From Williamsia muralis NBRC 105860 (GTDB lineage Bacteria; Actinomycetota; Actinomycetes; Mycobacteriales; Mycobacteriaceae), in contig NZ_BDAP01000002.1 of the NCBI RefSeq assembly GCF_001598915.1, positions 310,001-374,000 of the forward strand: a stretch of 64,000 nucleotides of DNA. The letters run 5' to 3'. This document shows, piece by piece, positions 35,363 through 43,001 of this stretch. The position numbers and the translations under genes are program-made. A model generated the notes under the pieces. That model was not told the DNA's origin. It did no database searches and saw only the letters and a program-made list of their open reading frames with translations. Every line of letters starts with the position of its first letter. Within the stretch, counting starts at the first letter, position 1.

Positions 35363-35899
35363 ATGGATGTGGCGTGGCTGATCGTCGTCGCCGCGGTGGT
35401 CGTCGCCGTGCTGATGCTGCTCGGGGGCCTGTGGTTCGCCTACGACTCCAACAAGCGGGTGCGACGGTTTGCCCGCTCCACCGACCTGGTCCCGGGCAAG
35501 CCCGGGCGGGCGCCCGCTGAATGGACCACCGCCACCGATCCAGAGGCCGTCCTGCACCGACGCATCCGTTACGCAATGGGCCTGGTGTACGAGAACCCTT
35601 CCCTGCGCAGTGACGACGAACTCCTGGCCGCACGAGGACGCCTCGATGATGCGGTGTTCGAGCTCGATGACCGACTCATCGCTGCCGCGGCGTCGCCGGA
35701 GAAGAGCGGCGACACGTTGCGTGACATCGGGTGGTCGGTGCGTTGGCTCGAGTTGCTTCCCGGCGAGATTTTCTACGCGTCGAAGACGAAGGCGCTCGCC
35801 GATATCGACGCGACGATCGCCAACCTGCGCCGTCCGGTCGAACCCCCGCCCGAGGAACCGGAAAATCCCGACGATCCGGACAACGACCGAATTCTCTAG
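35363..35899 (+). CDS. membrane-anchored protein of unknown function
   Basis: This 178-residue protein has one N-terminal helix (WLIVVAAVVVAVLMLLGGLWF). The cytoplasmic or periplasmic part carries RIRYAMGLVYENPSLRSDDELLAARGRLDDAVFELDDR and a Pro/Glu/Asp-rich tail. No family is recognised. GTG 35369, nine bases after GAGAGG, is another possible start. The stop TAG overlaps the stop of the opposite gene in a CTAG palindrome. Confidence 0.65.
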   Translation: MDVAWLIVVAAVVVAVLMLLGGLWFAYDSNKRVRRFARSTDLVPGKPGRAPAEWTTATDPEAVLHRRIRYAMGLVYENPSLRSDDELLAARGRLDDAVFELDDRLIAAAASPEKSGDTLRDIGWSVRWLELLPGEIFYASKTKALADIDATIANLRRPVEPPPEEPENPDDPDNDRIL

Positions 35900-36999
35900 C
35901 GGTCATCCACGATCGACGCCACGGCCTCTGCGATCGACAGGCAGGACGTCAGGCCGGGTGATTCGATGCCGAACAGGTTCACCAGTCCGGGCGTCCCGTG
36001 TGCGGCGGGGCCTTGGATGAGGAAGTCGCTGTCCCCGTCGCCTGGGCCCGACAATTTGGGCCTGATTCCGCAGTAGGCGGGTACCAGTGAGTTGTCCGGC
36101 AGGCCGGGCCAGTAACGCCGGATCGCTGCGTGGAACTGGTCTGCTCTGGCGGCGTCGACGTGGTAGTCGATGTGGTCGGTCCACTGGACGTCCGGGCCGA
36201 ACCGAGCCTGGCCGGCGAGATCCAGCGTGAGGTGTACGCCGAGACCGCCGCCGACAGGTACGGGATAGACCAACTGCGAGAACGGAACTCGGCCGCTCTC
36301 GAGAACAAAGTAGTTACCCTTTGCCAGAAATCGCCTCGGGATGGTCTCTGGTGGTACACCTTCGATGCCTCGTGCGACATCCCAGGCGCCGAGCCCGGCG
36401 GCGTTCACCACGGTTCTGCAGCTGATCGCCGTGCCGTCGAGCTCGACGGCGAGCTGCCCGCGCCCGATGTGCCCGCCCGTCATCTTGGTGCGCAGAGCGG
36501 TTGTCGCACCGGCGTCTTCGGCATCGCGATGCAGGCCCCTCATCAGTCCGTGGCTGTCGATGATGCCCGTCGACGGCGAGTGGAGCGCGCCCGCACAGTC
36601 GAGTCCGGGTTCGATCGTGGCCAGGTCGTCCCGGTTCAGTAGCCGGAGGTCGTCGACCCCGTTTGCGGCCGCTGCAGCCGCGATCGCGTCGAGGCGGGCG
36701 AGCTGGTCGGAATCAGTGGCCACGATGAGCTTGCCGATCCGCCGGTGATCGATGGCCCGGTCGCTGCAGTAGCGGTACAACATCTGCCGACCGGCCACAC
36801 AGTGCCGGGCCTTGGCGCTGCCCCGCGGGTAATAGATGCCGGCGTGGACCACCTCGGAATTGCGCGAGCTCGTCTGCGTGCCGATCGCATCCGCCTCGTC
36901 GACCAGCACCACGTCCCGCCCGCCCAGCGCCAGGCGCCTCGCGACAGCCAAGCCGAGCACACCTGCGCCGATGACCAGGCAATCGACGGTCACGGTCAT
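35896..36999 (-). CDS. LhgO-like FAD-dependent oxidoreductase (L-2-hydroxyglutarate type)
   Basis: This 367-residue flavoprotein of the DAO family oxidises a 2-hydroxy acid. FAD-binding is shown by VIGAGVLGLAVARRLA at the start, and RNSEVVHAGIYYPRGSAKARHCVAGRQ is the strong signature of L-2-hydroxyglutarate dehydrogenase/oxidase. The end has NLFGIESPGLTSCLSIAEAV. Start 36999 begins at MTVTVDCLVIGAG. It diverges from a TetR gene across a perfect palindrome, so the two may be controlled together. Confidence 0.82.
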   Translation of the reverse strand: MTVTVDCLVIGAGVLGLAVARRLALGGRDVVLVDEADAIGTQTSSRNSEVVHAGIYYPRGSAKARHCVAGRQMLYRYCSDRAIDHRRIGKLIVATDSDQLARLDAIAAAAAANGVDDLRLLNRDDLATIEPGLDCAGALHSPSTGIIDSHGLMRGLHRDAEDAGATTALRTKMTGGHIGRGQLAVELDGTAISCRTVVNAAGLGAWDVARGIEGVPPETIPRRFLAKGNYFVLESGRVPFSQLVYPVPVGGGLGVHLTLDLAGQARFGPDVQWTDHIDYHVDAARADQFHAAIRRYWPGLPDNSLVPAYCGIRPKLSGPGDGDSDFLIQGPAAHGTPGLVNLFGIESPGLTSCLSIAEAVASIVDDR

Positions 37000-37077
37000 G
37001 GTGTCAGTCTGACGCATCCCTACCGTGCCGGCGAGACTGTTCGTCCAGGTGGCGGTCGAGGCGATCTGGTATATCCG

Positions 37078-37097
37078 TACCGTATGGTGATACGGTA
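37078..37097. promoter_or_regulatory. TetR operator-like palindrome
   Basis: TACCGTAT-GGTG-ATACGGTA, eight-base arms, perfect. It covers the ATG of the downstream TetR gene at 37097 and lies 78 bp from the divergent LhgO-like gene. Strong candidate for autorepression and control of the divergent gene. Confidence 0.75.
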
Positions 37098-37732
37098 TGA
37101 ACATGAGTGAGCCGAGACCGAGTCGCAGCCGCCGAGCGGGCGGTGCGAGGCGCACGGCCGTACTCGACCAGGTGATCGCGACACTCGCGGACCGCGGGTA
37201 CGGCGGTACCCGCTACACCGACGTCGCCGCCGCGTCGGGTGTGGCAGTGAGCACGTTGCAGGGCTATTTCGGATCGCGCGAGGACATGCTGATCGAAGCC
37301 TTCGATCGCGCCACTTCCATTGCGGTGGACGCAATGAACGAGTTCGCAGCTCAATTCGAAGATCCGTGGGAGCAGCTCGTCGCGATGGTCGACCGCGGCC
37401 TGGCCACGGACGTTGCCACCTGGCGAATGCTGATGGAGTTCTGGACGGCCGCCGCGCACGATGTCGAACTGCAGCAACATGCCGCCACGCTCGCAGAGCA
37501 GTACCGCAAGCCCTTTGTCGATGCGGTCCGGCGCGGGATCGACGCGGGTGACTTCCGCCCCCGCTTCGGCTCGGACGCCATCATCGAGGTGGTCGTGGCG
37601 AACATCGTCGGCCTGTTGTATCCGGTTGTGCTCGAACATCTGTCACCTACGGATGTCGACTACCGCGAGGTGGTTCTCGCCCAACTTGCATTCGCCCTCA
37701 ACACATCAGAGCCCAACCCGACCGACGTCTGA
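37097..37732 (+). CDS. TetR-family regulator
   Basis: This 211-residue regulator has HTH GGTRYTDVAAASGVAVSTLQGYFGSREDML (about residues 35-65) and a helical C-terminal domain. Its ATG sits in the last base of a perfect operator-like palindrome; the next ATG, at 37103, would make the palindrome directly upstream. There is no clear ribosome site, so the message may be leaderless. It is followed 30 bp later by a RidA-family gene, likely co-transcribed. Confidence 0.9.
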   Translation: MNMSEPRPSRSRRAGGARRTAVLDQVIATLADRGYGGTRYTDVAAASGVAVSTLQGYFGSREDMLIEAFDRATSIAVDAMNEFAAQFEDPWEQLVAMVDRGLATDVATWRMLMEFWTAAAHDVELQQHAATLAEQYRKPFVDAVRRGIDAGDFRPRFGSDAIIEVVVANIVGLLYPVVLEHLSPTDVDYREVVLAQLAFALNTSEPNPTDV

Positions 37733-37762
37733 AGGACGTCTCGATGAGAAACAGGTGAAGTC

Positions 37763-38176
37763 ATGTCCCACACCATCGTCAACCCCGAGGGGCTGCATGA
37801 CCCGGTTCCGTTCGGGTACAGCCACACTGCGAGTGTTCCGTCCGGCGCAGAGCTGGTGTTCGTCGCGGGCCAATACGGATCGGGCCTGGACGGCATGGTC
37901 ATCTCGCCAGACTTCGCCGGGCAGGTGAAGCAGGCCTTCAGCAACCTCGGTGTCGCCCTCGCCGCCCACGGACTCGACCTAGGCAACGTTGTCCAACTCA
38001 GGACCTATGTGGTGGGTCCCGACTTCGAGAAACTCGGGGTGATCGGCCAGGCAGTGCAGGGCAGCGGCGCCGCACCGCCCACGCAAACGGTCATCGGAGT
38101 TGCGGGACTTGCAATGCCGGACATCCTGTTCGAGGTCGAGGCGGTGGCCGCCCGGCCCTTGGCTGACCAGACCTAG
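37763..38176 (+). CDS. RidA-family protein
   Basis: This 137-residue YjgF/RidA-family protein shows LVFVAGQYGSGLDG near residue 32, AFSNLGVALAAHGLDLGNVVQLRTYVV and FEVEAVAARPL at the end. It is a relative of the RidA at 33964, about 4 kb away. It probably shares an operon with the TetR gene. Its stop overlaps the stop of the ornithine oxygenase gene in CTAG. Confidence 0.87.
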   Translation: MSHTIVNPEGLHDPVPFGYSHTASVPSGAELVFVAGQYGSGLDGMVISPDFAGQVKQAFSNLGVALAAHGLDLGNVVQLRTYVVGPDFEKLGVIGQAVQGSGAAPPTQTVIGVAGLAMPDILFEVEAVAARPLADQT

Positions 38177-39477
38177 CCGAGGCTCCCCCGCGAAAGTGTC
38201 GACACCGCCTCGCCTTTGCGGTCGCGGGCCACGGACTTCACGATCTCCCCGGTGCGAACGGCGATGTTCGACAGCAGTGACGACGAGATGCCGTGCGTGT
38301 GTTCGGTCCCTCCCTGCAAGAAGATCCCGCCGGGCAGGGGTGAGGTGGTGATGAGGCGGTAATCGCGGGCGACCTGGGGTCCGGCAGCGTCGTACGCAAC
38401 GCTGTTCGTCAGATCCCCCAAGATCTCCTTGAGGTCGAGCGGATCGAAACCGGTGGCGCACACCACCGCATCACAGACGATGTCCTCGGTGAGGCCTGTC
38501 GGCTCGTGACGAACGGTCACCGTCACGTCGGTGTCCGATTCGACCACTTGGGTCACCTCGGAGGCGCCGTGGACGAACAGGCGGCGTTGGCCGCGCACTC
38601 GTTCGTCGTATTCGCGGGCGTACAACTCCTCGATGAGCGGGAGGTCCACCGCCGAGTAGTTGGTGCTGCGGTGATAGTTCTGCAGCCGACGCCGGAACTC
38701 GGGAGCCGACGAGTGGAAGTCGTTGACCGCGTTGGGATCAAAGATCCGGTTCGCGTACGGACTGTCGTCGGCGGGCGTGTATCCGTACTTGGCGAACACC
38801 GCGTGTACTTCCGCGCCGGGATAGTTGGTGTGCAGGTACTCCGCGACCTCGGCTGCGCTTTGGCCGGCTCCGATCACCAGGAAACTGTTGGCGGTGGGCT
38901 CGGGCAACTCTGCGAGGTGCGGGAGTAGTTGGTGGTTGTGGAAGACCCGCTGCGACGCTGTGATCCCGAGGGGGAGCCTGGCCACCAAGCCGGCTGCGAC
39001 GACGATGTTGCGGGCCCTGATGATGCCGGCGTGCCGCCCTTCCACGTGGATCTCGAAGCAGTCTCCGGAGTTCTCGATGAGCACAGCCCGGGTGCCGTAC
39101 GAGACGTCGGCATCGACTTTGCGAGCCGCCCATTCCAGGTAGTCGTGGAACTCGTGACGGGTGGGAAAGAAGGTCTGGAAGTTGACGAACTCCGTGAGCC
39201 TGTTCACCTCCGCGAGATAGTTCAGGAAGGTGTACTCGCTGCGAACGTTGCGCTGTGTCGCCAGGTCTTTGAGGAATGACACCTGCATCGTCGTGCGAGG
39301 CAACAGCATTCCAGGGTGCCAGCCGAACTGTTCTTTGCCTTCCACGAATCGGGCGGTGATCCGCTGGTCTGGGTGCAGTCCGGAGTTCAATTCCTCCGCT
39401 GCGATGGCCAGTGCGAGGTTCGACGGACCGAAACCGATTCCGAGGACGTCGACGACCTCCGTGTTGTGGTCATTCAT
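38173..39477 (-). CDS. L-ornithine/lysine N-monooxygenase (siderophore)
   Basis: This 434-residue flavin N-hydroxylating monooxygenase converts ornithine (or lysine) to its N5/N6-hydroxy form for a hydroxamate siderophore. FAD motif GIGFGPSNLALAIA is near residue 13, NADPH motif GAGQSAAEVAEYL near 200, and the substrate/ATG segment CATGFDPLDL near 345. The reading start ATG overlaps the upstream ABC gene stop (ATGA). Together with the formyltransferase it should make N5-formyl-N5-hydroxyornithine for the NRPS. Ornithine over lysine is inferred from context. Confidence 0.92.
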   Translation of the reverse strand: MNDHNTEVVDVLGIGFGPSNLALAIAAEELNSGLHPDQRITARFVEGKEQFGWHPGMLLPRTTMQVSFLKDLATQRNVRSEYTFLNYLAEVNRLTEFVNFQTFFPTRHEFHDYLEWAARKVDADVSYGTRAVLIENSGDCFEIHVEGRHAGIIRARNIVVAAGLVARLPLGITASQRVFHNHQLLPHLAELPEPTANSFLVIGAGQSAAEVAEYLHTNYPGAEVHAVFAKYGYTPADDSPYANRIFDPNAVNDFHSSAPEFRRRLQNYHRSTNYSAVDLPLIEELYAREYDERVRGQRRLFVHGASEVTQVVESDTDVTVTVRHEPTGLTEDIVCDAVVCATGFDPLDLKEILGDLTNSVAYDAAGPQVARDYRLITTSPLPGGIFLQGGTEHTHGISSSLLSNIAVRTGEIVKSVARDRKGEAVSTLSRGSLG

Positions 39478-41294
39478 TGCTCCGCGCCCCTTCCGTGTCC
39501 TTGGATCGTCCATGCCGCCCACATTCGGGCGAAAAGTCCTTCAGAAGCCAGCAGTTGAGCCGGCGTTCCCCGTTCGATGACCGTGCCGCGATCGAGCACG
39601 ACCACCTCGTCGCATTGCATTGCCTGACTGAGCCGGTGCGCCACCACCAACGTCGTTCGCCCGGCCGTGGCAGCAGCCGCCGAGCGCTCCAGATCGCGCG
39701 CGCCGAGACTGCCCGCCTCGGCGGTGGCCTCGTCGAGTACGGCGATCGGCGGGTCCACCAGGACCAGCCGGGCGAGTGCTATCTGCTGAGCCTGCGCATC
39801 GGTGAGCTGATGGCCGCCCTCGCCTACGACGGTGTCCAGACCAGCGGGCAGCTCGCGAACCCACTCGAGTGCTCCGATGGTGTCGAGCGCGGCACAGACC
39901 TCGTCCGTGTTGGCCGACGGCCTGGCGAGACGGAGATCGTCGATCAGTGGTCCGGCGAACACATGGACCTCTTGGCTGACGGTGGCCACGTGTTGCCGGA
40001 CGATGTCGGTAGGCAACGTGTCCAACGGGATGCCACCGATCATCACCGATCCCGATGTCGGGGTGAGGTTTCCGGCGACCATGGCCGCCAGCGTCGACTT
40101 GCCGGCGCCACTCGCTCCGATCAGCGCCACTCGGGTGCCTGCTTCGATGCGGAGATCGATCCCGCGAAGAACGGGCCGGCGAGCGTCGTATCCGAAATGA
40201 ACGGCGCGCAGTTCGACGGCGCCTCCCCGAGTCGGCGCGCCGCCGATCAGAGTGTTGTCGATCTGGGCGTCGGCAGGGGCGTCGGAATCGACGTCGGTCG
40301 AGATGGCCACGCCGATCAGCCGGGACAGGCCGGCCGCTGCTAGCTGGAGGTCGGCGAAGCTGTACAGGATCATGCCGATCGGATTGAACAGGCGGTGGAA
40401 CAGCAGCGCGGCGGCTGTCGTTGCACCCACCGACACGGCACCGTCCTCGACGAGCATGAAGCCCACCACCAGAACCGCTGCCAGCCCGACGAACTCGGCC
40501 CGGTTGACCCGGCCGACCATGCGGGTGAACACCGTGAATGCGGCAATGGAGATGTCGCGCGCCGCAGCGGACTTGGTCTCGACGATGCTCGCCTGCGATG
40601 CCTCGAGTCCGTACGCGTGCACGGTGCGAAGGCCGGTGAAACTTTCCACCATGGCCTGGGAGCGTTCGCCGACTGCACGCCGTTCGGCCGCGTAGCGCGG
40701 GGATGACCGAGGCAGGTACCAGTGCAGAGCGAGCCCGTAAAGCGGCAATGCGGCAGCACCCGCGAGACCGAGGCGCCAGTCGAGCCCCACCATCGTGGCG
40801 ATACTCACCGCGGTGAGGATGGTCGCGATCACCATGGTGGGCAGCACGGTGATCACGGCTTTGCTCACGGCCGCAACGTCGTTGGTGACGCGCGACAGCA
40901 GGTCGCCCCGCCCGGTGTCTTCGAGCACCCGGGTGGGCATGCGGAGCGCCCGCCGGATCACGCTCTCACGGAGGTCGGCAAGCAGCCCGGCCCCCAGAGA
41001 TGCCACGGAGTAGACCGAGAGTCCCGCAGCCACTCCGCCGACCAGCGCGGCGGCAGCGGCGACCGCGGCGATGGACAACAGGACGGAGGTACCGGCACCG
41101 GCGACCACACGATCGACCAGCACTCCCAGGGCCAACGCCGGAGTCACGGATGCGATTGCGGCAAGGGCGGATACGGCGATGACACGGGCGACCGCCGCGC
41201 GGTGGTGGGCCAGGGCAGCGGCGAGCCACGACCTGGTCTGTCGTCCGGAAGCGACCGGGAGGACCCGGGTGTCTTCGTGCAACTCAGGGCTCAT
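39474..41294 (-). CDS. ABC half-transporter with degenerate signature motif
   Basis: This 606-residue permease-ATPase fusion has six helices in the first 320 residues and an NBD after about 350. Walker A is intact (GASGAGKST), as is Walker B (IAVLDEAT). The LSGGQ signature is changed to LTDAQ. The partner gene, coupled upstream by overlap, has the opposite defect, so the two probably form one heterodimer with a single working ATPase site. The pair may export the siderophore (or bring it in, as IrtAB does); its place in the siderophore operon supports this. Confidence 0.9.
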   Translation of the reverse strand: MSPELHEDTRVLPVASGRQTRSWLAAALAHHRAAVARVIAVSALAAIASVTPALALGVLVDRVVAGAGTSVLLSIAAVAAAAALVGGVAAGLSVYSVASLGAGLLADLRESVIRRALRMPTRVLEDTGRGDLLSRVTNDVAAVSKAVITVLPTMVIATILTAVSIATMVGLDWRLGLAGAAALPLYGLALHWYLPRSSPRYAAERRAVGERSQAMVESFTGLRTVHAYGLEASQASIVETKSAAARDISIAAFTVFTRMVGRVNRAEFVGLAAVLVVGFMLVEDGAVSVGATTAAALLFHRLFNPIGMILYSFADLQLAAAGLSRLIGVAISTDVDSDAPADAQIDNTLIGGAPTRGGAVELRAVHFGYDARRPVLRGIDLRIEAGTRVALIGASGAGKSTLAAMVAGNLTPTSGSVMIGGIPLDTLPTDIVRQHVATVSQEVHVFAGPLIDDLRLARPSANTDEVCAALDTIGALEWVRELPAGLDTVVGEGGHQLTDAQAQQIALARLVLVDPPIAVLDEATAEAGSLGARDLERSAAAATAGRTTLVVAHRLSQAMQCDEVVVLDRGTVIERGTPAQLLASEGLFARMWAAWTIQGHGRGAEQ

Positions 41295-43000
41295 CGCAGG
41301 ACCGCCTCGCGGTACCGGTTGTCCATGGCGGTCAGATCGGCGTGCGCGCCGTCGCGTTCGGCCCGGCCCCCGTCGACGAGCACAACACGGTCCATCACCG
41401 ACAGCAGGGTTGGGCTGCTGGTGATCACCACCGTGGTGCGGTCGGCCCGTCGCTGATGCCGGAGACGATGGACATGGTGCGCCACAGCGCGTTCGGTGAC
41501 GGCGTCGATCGAAGTGGTCGGGTCGTGCAAGACCAGAACAGCGGGGTCGGCGAGCAGTGCGCGGACAAGTGCCAGTCGCTGTCGCTGCCCTCCCGACAAC
41601 GAGTAGCCACGGTCTGCGACCACGTGATCGAGGCCGTCTGTGTGGGCCGCGGCCACGTCTTCACCCGCCACGGTCCGCAACACATCGCCGACCGCGATGG
41701 GGTCGAGGTCGTCATCGCCGGCGCGGAGATTGTCCATGACGGATCCCGTGAAGAGGTCAGTCGCGTGCGGAGCGATCAGCAGTGGTCGCGGCCGTTCGGA
41801 TGTGTCGGTGCATTCGGCGGGAACATCCGACACCCAGACGCCCCCCGCCGACGGTGTGGCAACGCCAGATATCAGGGCGAGTATCGCGTGGGCGTCGTGG
41901 GCACTGGTGGCGACGATGCCCACGCATTCACCGGGTTTCACGATGAGGTCGAGGCCGCGCAGGCTGTGGTATTCGACGCCCCGGAACTCGATGCCGTGGG
42001 GCCCGGGTCCGAGCGGCATGGTTGCCCGGGACTTCACCACGTCGGCGTCTGAGATGAGCGCGAGTCGTTCGGCCGATCCGCGGGCGGTCGACACCTTTCC
42101 TGGCAACATCGAGAGCACGGCGAGAGGCTCGAGGAAGAACTGCGCGATCCCCAGCACGGTGACGAGTTCCCCGACGCTGATCCGGCCACTGAGCGCGAAC
42201 CATCCGGCAGCGGTGGCGACACCCACGGCGAGGATCGCGCTGATTCCCGCGGCCGCCCCCATGAACATGCCCTGCCCACGCGCTGCGCGCCGCATGGCGA
42301 CCAGCGCATCCTGGCTCGACTTCTGGTAGCGCGCCGCGGCCGCTTCCTCGGCTCCGATACCGCGTAGCGGTCTCAGACCGGCTATGAGGTCTGCCGCTGA
42401 TCCCGACGTCTCGGCCACGCCCTGTTGTTGAGTGATCATCTGCCGGGTCAAACCCGGTGCGGTGAGCTGTAATCCGAGCAGCAGCACCGGCACACCGACG
42501 AACACGGCCAGTCCGAGTGGGATGTCGATGACCAGCAACGCGCCGCCGCACACCGCGACGGCGGCCAGGGCACCCGCCGCCTGTGGCAGGTACCGGAGCA
42601 GTGCCGCGGTTTCGTCGGCATCGGTGCCCGCCACCGCCATCAGTTCCCCGCTGCGCAGGTCGGTGTCCAGCATCGCGCAGTCGAGCACGCGGCGGGTGGC
42701 CTGGACGCGTAGCCGATGTGCCTGATCGAGGGCGGCACGCATCGCGAGCCGTGCGCCCAGTCGATAGCAGATCGTCAGCGCCACGAATACCGCGGCGAGC
42801 CAAGTGATTCCGGTGGCGAGGGAACCAATATCGCCGTTGGTCACCGCCCGGTCGATGATCACGCCGATCAGAACGGGGACCGCAACCTCACAGGCCTGAT
42901 GAAGGCACAGCAGAAGTGCTGCGCCGGACAGCAACGGGGCGTTACTTCGCGCACTGTCGCGGAGAATTGTTGCGCCGGACCGGGTGTGCCGAGGCCTCAT
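41291..43000 (-). CDS. ABC half-transporter with degenerate Walker A/B
   Basis: This 569-residue ABC transporter half has six helices in the first 300 residues. The signature YSLSGGQRQRLALVRAL is intact, but Walker A is broken: GIVATSAHDAHAI has no GK[ST]. Walker B reads VLVLHDPTT with Pro where the catalytic Glu should be. Start ATG is one base after the NRPS stop (TGA-C-ATG) and the end overlaps the partner gene. It is expected to pair with the 39474-41294 protein. Confidence 0.9.
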   Translation of the reverse strand: MRPRHTRSGATILRDSARSNAPLLSGAALLLCLHQACEVAVPVLIGVIIDRAVTNGDIGSLATGITWLAAVFVALTICYRLGARLAMRAALDQAHRLRVQATRRVLDCAMLDTDLRSGELMAVAGTDADETAALLRYLPQAAGALAAVAVCGGALLVIDIPLGLAVFVGVPVLLLGLQLTAPGLTRQMITQQQGVAETSGSAADLIAGLRPLRGIGAEEAAAARYQKSSQDALVAMRRAARGQGMFMGAAAGISAILAVGVATAAGWFALSGRISVGELVTVLGIAQFFLEPLAVLSMLPGKVSTARGSAERLALISDADVVKSRATMPLGPGPHGIEFRGVEYHSLRGLDLIVKPGECVGIVATSAHDAHAILALISGVATPSAGGVWVSDVPAECTDTSERPRPLLIAPHATDLFTGSVMDNLRAGDDDLDPIAVGDVLRTVAGEDVAAAHTDGLDHVVADRGYSLSGGQRQRLALVRALLADPAVLVLHDPTTSIDAVTERAVAHHVHRLRHQRRADRTTVVITSSPTLLSVMDRVVLVDGGRAERDGAHADLTAMDNRYREAVLR

Positions 43001-43001
43001 G

